Shown here: positions 1-5,933 of the stretch, piece by piece
Layout: each line of letters starts with the position of its first letter
How positions within the stretch are numbered: position 1 is the stretch's first letter
Assembly: GCA_031268395.1 (NCBI GenBank)
Contig: JAIRXI010000014.1
Location: forward strand, 1-9,344
DNA: 9,344 bases
Source of the DNA: Tannerella sp.
GTDB taxonomy: Bacteria; Bacteroidota; Bacteroidia; Bacteroidales; Tannerellaceae
Direction of reading: 5' to 3'
Program-made: the position numbers and the translations under genes
Notes under the pieces: generated by a model
The model's input: the letters and a program-made list of their open reading frames with translations, nothing else
The model's database searches: none
What the model was told of the DNA's origin: nothing

Positions 1-275
1 TCTTCCGCTGGGCGGCAGTCGACGAACTGATAGCCGGCAAACGGCCGCTGGGCGCCGTCAAAAAGCAGTGGGAAAACTATCCCGATGCGAGTGTCGCGTT
101 TTTGGAAGCAGTAGCCATACTGCCGGTCAATGCGGATGGATACATTGATCCGTATAAAGATTACAGCACGCTGGATGCCGGATTCCGCTTCAACCTGGGA
201 AGGGACTACCTTTCACCGATTCCGACGACCGAGATTGTGTTGAACCCCCAGTTAACGCAAAATCCGGGATGGTAA
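1..275 (+). CDS. SusD/RagB-family lipoprotein, C-terminal end (partial)
   Basis: The gene enters from the left edge; the first full codon is at 3 and the TAA stop at 273-275, leaving 90 readable residues. The end reads DYLSPIPTTEIVLNPQLTQ followed by NPGW. This is the standard C-terminal signature of SusD-family proteins (a Pro-Ile-Pro turn, then an NPxLxQNPGY/W ending). SusD proteins are outer-membrane lipoproteins that bind glycans at the cell surface and close over a partner SusC transporter. The partner is expected upstream, outside the window. The tail differs from that of the complete SusD at 4129-5910, so this is a separate second system and not a local duplication. The upstream part, including the lipobox and binding face, cannot be assessed. 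A terminator-like hairpin begins 12 bases after the stop. Confidence 0.93.
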   Translation, partial: FRWAAVDELIAGKRPLGAVKKQWENYPDASVAFLEAVAILPVNADGYIDPYKDYSTLDAGFRFNLGRDYLSPIPTTEIVLNPQLTQNPGW

Positions 276-286
276 TTGTTTGATAA

Positions 287-330
287 CAGGGATGTATCTG
301 TTATGGTACATCCCTGCTTTTATTATTTTA
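287..330 (+). terminator. Terminator-like hairpin between susD tail and GH20-like gene
   Basis: A perfect 10-bp inverted repeat, CAGGGATGTA (287-296) and TACATCCCTG (307-316), encloses a 10-base loop. It is followed by a T-rich stretch, CTTTTATTATTTTAT. This is the form of a rho-independent terminator placed just after the susD stop at 275. It would stop or reduce transcription into the glycosidase gene at 372. It also covers the in-frame ATG at 303, which argues against that codon as the start of the next gene. Confidence 0.72.
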
Positions 331-371
331 TCACAAAACATGTTTTTATGAATTATACAATATTAGAAAAT

Positions 372-1511
372 ATGAAAACGTTGATTTACAACTTGCTCTC
401 TCTTTCTTTCAAGAGATGTTTTTATGCGATGCTATTTCTCGCAAGTATCCTGTCGCTGTCTGCTCAAACACAGGAAAAGAAGATAGATGAACTTTTGCCC
501 GTACGCGGGTTATCCGTCAGTGCTCCGTCGCCGGAGGGTGTGGACGATTTTCTCCGTTTTATAGAAGAAGAACTGGCTCCGGCGCATTTCAACCTGTTAA
601 TTCTTCTTGTGGGTTGGAATTACGCTTATGAAACGCATCCCGAACTGTGCGCTGAAAATCCCCTGACCCAAGCGGATGTTAAGCGAATCGTGGCGGTTTG
701 CCGGAAATACGGCATCGAAATAGCGCCGTCAATCAATTTGTTGGGACATCAGTCGGCGGAAAAGACCACCGGCAATCTGTTACGTGTTTATCCCGAATTT
801 GACGAAACGCCGCATTTGAAGACAGAAGATTTTTCGGGATATGACTGGTTCAACCCCGACTTTTTTTACTGCAAGAGCTATTGCCCTCTGCATCCCGGTG
901 TACACAAGGTCATTTTTGATGTAGTGGACGAACTGACCGACATGTTTGAGACCTCTCTTTTCCATGCGGGAATGGACGAGGTGACCATTATCGGCGATGC
1001 GCACTGTCCCCGCTGTGGCGGTCGCGACAGGGCAGAACTGTTTGCCGGTGAAGTGGCAACCATACATAATCATCTGGCGCAGCAGGGTAAAAGAATGATG
1101 ATTTGGGGCGACCGCCTGATTGACGGAAAGTCTACCGGATTTCATCCTTCCGAATCAAGCATGAACAATACCCACCGGGCTATTGACCTGATTCCGAAAG
1201 ATGTGTTTGTTTGCGACTGGCATTACGGACAGGCGCATCAGTCGCCCGTATATTTTGCCATGAAAGGGCTGGACGTTGCCATTTGTCCGTGTGCAAACGT
1301 GAATGTCGCCATGCAGGAGCTGGAAGACATGCTTCGATTTCGCGAAAGAGCGACGACGGTATTGAAACCGCATTTCCGGGGTGTCATTACCACCATCTGG
1401 TCCGGAAACAAAGCGTTTCTGCAAGGCTATTATGCAACCGGAGAAGCGTCGCCGGAATCCGTTGTGGTGAAGCAGTTGATGGGAACGTATAAAAAACTGA
1501 ATCAACAATAA
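372..1511 (+). CDS. GH20-type beta-hexosaminidase-like glycosidase, exported
   Basis: A 379-residue protein with a GH20-like TIM-barrel. Residues 1-32 form a signal peptide: a basic stretch around K14-R15, a hydrophobic core at 20-30, and a likely cleavage near LSAQ. The catalytic-type motif is HAGMDE at 198-203; D202-E203 match the Asp-Glu pair of GH20, where Asp positions the substrate N-acetyl group and Glu is the general acid. Other GH20-like landmarks are GHQ at 125-127, IWGD at 244-247, CDWHY at 281-285 and IWSG at 342-345. The protein has no GH20b N-terminal domain and is shorter than typical hexosaminidases. A CPRC motif follows the catalytic pair at 212-215 and could hold a metal or a disulfide. 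The start at 372 was chosen because it gives a normal signal peptide; ATG 348 (eight residues longer) is possible, whereas 276 (TTG) and 303 lie before or inside a hairpin. The 96-base gap from susD suggests the same locus. Exact substrate is not readable. Confidence 0.87.
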   Translation: MKTLIYNLLSLSFKRCFYAMLFLASILSLSAQTQEKKIDELLPVRGLSVSAPSPEGVDDFLRFIEEELAPAHFNLLILLVGWNYAYETHPELCAENPLTQADVKRIVAVCRKYGIEIAPSINLLGHQSAEKTTGNLLRVYPEFDETPHLKTEDFSGYDWFNPDFFYCKSYCPLHPGVHKVIFDVVDELTDMFETSLFHAGMDEVTIIGDAHCPRCGGRDRAELFAGEVATIHNHLAQQGKRMMIWGDRLIDGKSTGFHPSESSMNNTHRAIDLIPKDVFVCDWHYGQAHQSPVYFAMKGLDVAICPCANVNVAMQELEDMLRFRERATTVLKPHFRGVITTIWSGNKAFLQGYYATGEASPESVVVKQLMGTYKKLNQQ

Positions 1512-1532
1512 GCCCAACATGTCCATTAGACG

Positions 1533-1591
1533 CTTCCCCTGTCGTGTCCGGAAGGGAAGGCTTCCGGCAGGCTGCAAACGGAATACCTGCC
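1533..1591. repeat. Overlapping short inverted repeats in convergent intergenic region
   Basis: Between the two convergent glycosidase genes there are stacked inverted repeats: CCGGAAG (1548-1554) with CTTCCGG (1561-1567), and GGCAGG (1566-1571) with CCTGCC (1586-1591). An alternative pairing joins CTTCCC (1533-1538) with GGGAAG (1554-1559) and would compete with the first. They lie in the 3' untranslated part of both genes and may protect transcript ends or help termination. No coding is supported in 1512-1650. Confidence 0.5.
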
Positions 1592-1596
1592 CGTCA

Positions 1597-1640
1597 ACCC
1601 GTCCCGGCCGGGACGGGTGATTATGCTGTGTTTTGTTTTC
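1597..1640 (+). terminator. Palindromic hairpin, probable terminator for convergent genes
   Basis: Positions 1597-1618 are a perfect 22-base palindrome: ACCCGTCCCGG followed by its exact reverse complement. As RNA this folds into a GC-rich stem of about nine pairs with a GGCC loop, and pairing can extend to 1594 and 1620 with one bulged A. On the + strand it is followed by a T-rich run (TGTGTTTTGTTTTCT, 1627-1641), which fits termination after the GH20-like gene that stops at 1511. On the - strand it lies 33 bases past the stop of the GH95-like gene, but no T tract follows in that direction, so termination there is less certain. Confidence 0.6.
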
Positions 1641-1650
1641 TGCTGAGACG

Positions 1651-3918
1651 CTATTTATTTTCCGGAACTGAAAACTCATACCGCACGTTCTTTTTTGTTG
1701 GCAGGTCGATGCGTTCGCCCGTGTATTCGTTTTGGGCAGTCTGTTTGCCGTCCGTCCACTCGCAGACGCTTACGCGGCGGCCTTTCCACGGATTGAGCAG
1801 GCGAAGCGGGCGTCCCTGCTCGCTGTAGATGGAGAGATTCGTCACCGAACCGCCTTTCAGTCCGGCGGAAACAAGGAATGCGCCTTCCGTGCGGATCTGA
1901 TGAAACGATGCATCCTTTTCGCGGGGCCATACGGGAAACAGCCGCACGACATCCCCGTATCCCATGCAGAGCATTTCGTTGATGGTATTGGGGACGGTGC
2001 TCAGATTCTCAATCCCGTGCGGATTGTCCAACTGGAAACCGTTTGGGAAGGTGTGCGCCACGTAACGACGGAGATGATACATGATGGTATCGGGATTGTA
2101 ACCGATCCGGACGGCTGCGGGGAAAAAACTGTTGCTTCCGTTTCCGTCAATCCAGCATTGCATTTCCTGCATGGTATTCATGGCAACCTCAAGCAGTCCG
2201 GGATCGCTGTCCGGCCCGATCTGTTCGGCGGGATAGACGTGCTGAATAGCCAGGGTATTGCCACCCACCCATTCCAGTCCTTCTTCCGTCAGCCGGAAAA
2301 TGGTTTTCCCGTTTCGCTCACACTGTGGAAAAGCCGAAATATGATCCTTGATGTGCCTCCATTTCTCCCTGCTGCCGGCGTCTTCTCCCAGCAGCTCGCT
2401 CATATCGATTGCCGTACGCATTGTTTGCCGGATCAGTCCGAGTCCAAGGATGGGATTTTTATCCTTGATTGAGCCTTCGTGAATGGCGTCGTTATGGTCT
2501 ACATACCGGCCATCTTCATAAATCAGGTATTTTTCCCAAAAAACGGCGGCAGCGCGGACAAAGGGATAGACCTTGCGGGCAAATTCCCGGTCCCAGGTGT
2601 GGTAGAAGTGCATGGAGAGGTTCACCACCGCGTAGGATACATTGGTTTTCTGTCCCCAGAACATGCCGTCGCCTTCGATGTTTCTCCAGTTGAGATAATA
2701 CAGCTCCATCAGCGGCGTCCAGCGCGTCGTCTCAATGCCCAGCGGCCCGATGCCGACGGGGTAGAGGATGCCGTCGGGGATGCCCGTAAGCTTTTCGGAA
2801 TAATATTTCCCGCGGGGGATGAAGTCGAGCAGAGGAGTATAAAAGGGTTCGGCCTGCTCGATCCGGTTGGCGGAATAGAGGGCATAGAAGGGCGCCTGGT
2901 AATTATAGTTCAGGTGATAGTCGCCTGCCCAGGCGGGCTGTTCCTGCGTGATCCACGTGCCGAAGAGGCCGGGAGGGAAAACCGTGTCCCGGCTGGCGGA
3001 TGCCGTTCCGTAGAGGGAGAGATAGTACTGTCCCTCAATGGCGCTGTCCGGGATCGACACGAACGACTTTTCCCAGTAGTCTTTCCACCATTCCCCGTGA
3101 TGCTTTTCCAGTTCGCGCAGACCTTGCGGCGTCGCGGCTTCCCGCACGTTCCGGATGGCGGCTTCCCGGCAGTCGTCGCTTTTGAAATTGCTTGACGCGG
3201 CGCAGACTATGCGCACGGTTTTTCCTGCCTCCAGCGTGAAGCTGCCGTCCGGCGAGTCGACGGTTTGCAGCGCCAGGGCAGCTTTGGTCGGTATATCTAC
3301 CGAATCTTCAAAGGCGCGCGTGATGTAATGTATGCCGTCTGCTGCGGACTGTTCCCGCTTTTCGGGAACAGCGCGGTCCAGCGGAAGATTCTCAACAATT
3401 TCCTTTCCGGCTTCGGGCAGCAGCAGCCGCACGCTTCCGGTGAGCGATCCTTTTCCTTCCATGCCGATTTCAATGACGGCGACATCGGTATGGGCGGCTA
3501 CATACGTCCTGTATGTAACCGTAACATCGGCCTTCCCGAAACGGGCCGCGGTGACGGCGTCATAAAGGCGCTGTTCTACCAGGTAGGAGGCGCCCTGCAG
3601 TCCGGGGATGGATATTTCTATTTTCCCCAGCACGGCGGGATACGATTCGTTGTGCCCATGCTTCAAACGCCAGAAGTCGTTCCGGGCTACATGCAAAACC
3701 TGACATTCCGGCTGTCCCGACAGGGTTATGCCCGTGAAGCCGTTACCCAGCAGGGGAGCGTCTACGGAAAATTTGGTCGGGATGCGCCGGGGCGGCTGGG
3801 TATACCTGACCACATGTTTGCTGATAATGGCTTTCGCCTGTTCGGAAACGTCTGCCGGCGCCTTGCACGACAGCAGCAGCGGCATAAGGATGCCGATAAA
3901 TAGAGATACTCTTTTCAT
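1651..3918 (-). CDS. GH95-like (alpha/alpha)6-barrel glycosidase, lipoprotein
   Basis: A 755-residue protein with a type II signal peptide: basic K2-R3, hydrophobic 5-17, and lipobox LLLSC with Cys18 as the lipidated residue. The N-terminal part (about 50-270) is a beta-sandwich-like domain of the GH65/GH95 sort (LLGNGFTGI at 56-64, NDFWR at 80-84). The middle, about 280-660, is the six-hairpin catalytic barrel, and a beta-rich tail follows. In GH95 alpha-L-fucosidases, catalysis uses an NxN pair, a Glu acid and a later Asp. Candidate equivalents here are N337/N339 in GDYHLNYNYQ, E481 in HNDAIHEGS, and D631 in NGFQLDNPHG, in the right order and with similar N-to-E spacing. The HNDAIHEGS motif differs from the usual GH95 acid region, so this may be a sister subfamily whose substrate could be fucose, galactose or another sugar. 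No strongly acidic surface-export tag follows Cys18. It has its own promoter and sits downstream of susD; the stop is TAG. Confidence 0.82.
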   Translation of the reverse strand: MKRVSLFIGILMPLLLSCKAPADVSEQAKAIISKHVVRYTQPPRRIPTKFSVDAPLLGNGFTGITLSGQPECQVLHVARNDFWRLKHGHNESYPAVLGKIEISIPGLQGASYLVEQRLYDAVTAARFGKADVTVTYRTYVAAHTDVAVIEIGMEGKGSLTGSVRLLLPEAGKEIVENLPLDRAVPEKREQSAADGIHYITRAFEDSVDIPTKAALALQTVDSPDGSFTLEAGKTVRIVCAASSNFKSDDCREAAIRNVREAATPQGLRELEKHHGEWWKDYWEKSFVSIPDSAIEGQYYLSLYGTASASRDTVFPPGLFGTWITQEQPAWAGDYHLNYNYQAPFYALYSANRIEQAEPFYTPLLDFIPRGKYYSEKLTGIPDGILYPVGIGPLGIETTRWTPLMELYYLNWRNIEGDGMFWGQKTNVSYAVVNLSMHFYHTWDREFARKVYPFVRAAAVFWEKYLIYEDGRYVDHNDAIHEGSIKDKNPILGLGLIRQTMRTAIDMSELLGEDAGSREKWRHIKDHISAFPQCERNGKTIFRLTEEGLEWVGGNTLAIQHVYPAEQIGPDSDPGLLEVAMNTMQEMQCWIDGNGSNSFFPAAVRIGYNPDTIMYHLRRYVAHTFPNGFQLDNPHGIENLSTVPNTINEMLCMGYGDVVRLFPVWPREKDASFHQIRTEGAFLVSAGLKGGSVTNLSIYSEQGRPLRLLNPWKGRRVSVCEWTDGKQTAQNEYTGERIDLPTKKNVRYEFSVPENK

Positions 3919-4007
3919 TTTGAATGGTTTTTGTTTGTTTTAAATATACTGTTTATTAAATTCATTATTGTAAAAATAAATCCGGAATGTCGGTCTGTCT
4001 TATGCAG

Positions 4008-4015
4008 CAAAGGTA
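4008..4015 (-). promoter_or_regulatory. Bacteroidota -7 element for the GH95-like gene
   Basis: On the - strand this reads TACCTTTG, a perfect match to the Bacteroidota -7 consensus TAnnTTTG. It lies 90 bases upstream of the ATG at 3918 and downstream of the susD terminator, so it is well placed to start an independent transcript with a leader of roughly 80 bases. A run of eight A residues (4018-4025) lies just upstream. I see no convincing TTTG at the expected -33 spacing, so the promoter may depend on an activator. Confidence 0.6.
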
Positions 4016-4053
4016 TGTTTTTTTTGTTACATCCTTTGTTGAAAGCATACCTT
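4010..4053. promoter_or_regulatory. Inverted repeat overlapping the GH95-like promoter
   Basis: AAGGTATG (4010-4017) and CATACCTT (4046-4053) are perfect 8-bp inverted repeats with a 28-base spacer. The first arm overlaps the -7 element and the second falls upstream of the -33 region, so the pair brackets the promoter. This could be a two-site operator. The spacing is long for a simple terminator, and no T tract follows. Confidence 0.35.
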
Positions 4054-4060
4054 CTCCAAT

Positions 4061-4096
4061 AAAAAGGGTGGATTCCCGACCGGAACCCACCCTTTT
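4061..4096 (-). terminator. Rho-independent terminator downstream of susD
   Basis: AAAAGGGTGG (4062-4071) and CCACCCTTTT (4087-4096) pair perfectly over ten bases. After a single mismatch, TTCC (4073-4076) pairs with GGAA (4082-4085) around a five-base loop. Read on the - strand, the stem ends in TTTTTATT. The hairpin begins 32 bases past the susD TAG stop at 4129-4131. This is a strong intrinsic terminator that separates the susCD transcript from the GH95-like gene. Confidence 0.88.
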
Positions 4097-4128
4097 CAAT
4101 TGTGGAAATGCTTACTTCAAAGGTTATA

Positions 4129-5910
4129 CTAATACCCTGGATTTTCCACCAGATTCGGGTTTTGTCCCGTCCTTGTCAGCGTAATGGGAAGATAGTAACA
4201 CCGCTCATCAAAATGGGGAGTCGTAGCGCCGTCGTAATTGTCGATCACTACTATTTTGTACTTGCCCGTTGCGTAATCCAGCCTGTACAGTATGCCGGAA
4301 CTCGGCTTCGACAGTTTGTCTTCGGCAATCCGCCAGCGACGTACGTCCCAGTAGCGGTGCGCTTCGAAGAAAAGCTCCACTTTCCGTTCATGCTGAATGG
4401 TCTCCAGGTCAATCGAAGTTTTCCGGGCAATACCGGCCCTGTCGCGGATTTGATTGAGGGCTTCCAGCGCTTCGGCCGTCCGGCCCAGCTCATACGCGCT
4501 CTCGGCCAGATTCAGCAATGCTTCGCCGTAGCGGAAGATGGGAGCGTCCGAATTGCTTCGCATGTCAAGGTTTCCGTTGGAAGTTTCGTCCAGCAGTTTC
4601 ATTACGCCGAAACCCGTTCCGAAATTGCCGCCGACACGCTGATTTCCCCATGCCGAAAGGCCTTCGTATGCTTCCTGGTCGCCGTCGTACAGTGTGCCGT
4701 CGGGTCCGATGATTCCGCGGCGCGAATCCACTGTTCCGCCTTTCCAGGGCGTCCCGTTGGTCCAGACGGAAGCGTAAAAGCGCGGATCCCTGCCACCCCA
4801 CAGTTCCTCCATGCTCCACAGTCCGGCCTGAAGGGCGTCGCGATCCAGCGTGCCGGGTTTGCCATCCGCATATTCAAATTCTTCGACCATTTCCAGGTAG
4901 ACGGGAACGGACATGCCGGTATCATACCCGTGCGGCTTGGGACAGACTATGAATTCATATTCCCAGTAATTTTGCACTGCGTCGTGTTGTTTGGCAAAAA
5001 TCATTTCAGGGTTCCGCTTTTTCAGGAAGACGTTTTTAAAATTCGTCACCTTGTCGGCGTCCGCATTGTAGAGGCTGTAGCCGAGCGTTCCGAGTTTCTG
5101 TGCAGCGTCAAGGCTTTTCTGATAATAGGACGCCGCCTGATCCTGCGGAATGCCCAGCAGGCCGTCCAACTGTATCTTGCCATAGCGGGCGATGCTGCCG
5201 GCATACAGTGCGGAACGGCATTTCAGCGCCAGCGCCGCGCCTTGCGTAGCGCGGCCATATTCGGTGAGTCCTTTCAGGTCTTCCTCGATGGCGTCCGTTT
5301 CGTTAATGACAAAATCGTAGAGTTCCTTTTCGGAATTGCGTTTGGGATACAGTTCTTCCTGCGGCGAATCCAGCCGGAGTACTTTGGTGACCAGGGGAAC
5401 GCCTCCATGGCGCTTGACCAGCGCAAAATAGCTGAAGGCTCTCAGGAAGCGGGCTTCCGCTACGCGAGAGGCTATAAACTCGGGGTCGTTGGAACTTTCC
5501 GGCAATTTTTCAATCAGCATATTCAGCTCACGAATAATCGGGTATGCCAGGTTCCACCATTCAAGCAAACCGCCGGAAACGGTCAGTCCGCCCGAAAATT
5601 TATATCCGAATGCATTGTAACCTCCCCACCATACCAGATCGCCGCTTTCGTCGGATACGGTAGAAGCAGCCGCGATTCCGAATACGGTAGCCCACCAGTC
5701 CAGGCCGCTGGGATCAGGCTGGTCTAACCTGAAAATTCTCATGTCCGAATACAGATGGGCCAGATTAGCGTCCACCAGATTCGGGTCGTCCCATACCACA
5801 TCTTCGGAAATAATATCCAAAGGCGTTTTATCCAGTACATCATTCACGCAGGATGGAGTCAGACTCAACAACCCTGCCGCACATATCAAATATAACAGTA
5901 TTTTTTTCAT
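4129..5910 (-). CDS. susD: SusD/RagB-family glycan-binding outer-membrane lipoprotein
   Basis: A 593-residue protein of normal SusD length. The signal peptide (MKKILLYLICAAGLLSL) ends in a lipobox-like TPSC, with Cys21 as the lipid anchor. SusD-family landmarks follow in order: EARFLRAFSYFALVKRHGG from 152 (TPR-like helical N-terminal half), RDPRFYASVW at 374-383, RYGEALLNLAE at 460-470, NQIRDRAG at 486-493, HERKVELFFEAHRYWDVRRW at 507-526, and a C-terminal NPNLVENPGY. It binds the glycan at the cell surface and acts as the lid of the SusC transporter encoded just upstream. The start is ATG 5910; the in-frame codon at 5919 is TTG and would only add three residues before the signal peptide. 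The gap from the SusC stop is 23 bases, so the two form an operon. Ligand specificity cannot be read; several tryptophans (for example W94-W95 and W118-W119 in this numbering) could stack on sugars. Confidence 0.97.
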   Translation of the reverse strand: MKKILLYLICAAGLLSLTPSCVNDVLDKTPLDIISEDVVWDDPNLVDANLAHLYSDMRIFRLDQPDPSGLDWWATVFGIAAASTVSDESGDLVWWGGYNAFGYKFSGGLTVSGGLLEWWNLAYPIIRELNMLIEKLPESSNDPEFIASRVAEARFLRAFSYFALVKRHGGVPLVTKVLRLDSPQEELYPKRNSEKELYDFVINETDAIEEDLKGLTEYGRATQGAALALKCRSALYAGSIARYGKIQLDGLLGIPQDQAASYYQKSLDAAQKLGTLGYSLYNADADKVTNFKNVFLKKRNPEMIFAKQHDAVQNYWEYEFIVCPKPHGYDTGMSVPVYLEMVEEFEYADGKPGTLDRDALQAGLWSMEELWGGRDPRFYASVWTNGTPWKGGTVDSRRGIIGPDGTLYDGDQEAYEGLSAWGNQRVGGNFGTGFGVMKLLDETSNGNLDMRSNSDAPIFRYGEALLNLAESAYELGRTAEALEALNQIRDRAGIARKTSIDLETIQHERKVELFFEAHRYWDVRRWRIAEDKLSKPSSGILYRLDYATGKYKIVVIDNYDGATTPHFDERCYYLPITLTRTGQNPNLVENPGY

Positions 5911-5933
5911 ATTGATCAATGTTATTGCAGTTA

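Noticed and set aside
276..371. N-terminal extension of the GH20-like protein to TTG 276 or ATG 303
   Set aside because: The extension begins directly after the susD stop, runs through the terminator-like hairpin, and would bury the signal peptide.
2479..3903. Several + strand open frames of 60-240 codons
   Set aside because: All are antisense to the GH95-like gene and look like shadow frames.
4102..5727. 541-codon open frame on the + strand
   Set aside because: It is fully antisense to susD, which has unmistakable family motifs. Its translation shows no recognisable domain and arises from the codon bias of the real gene.
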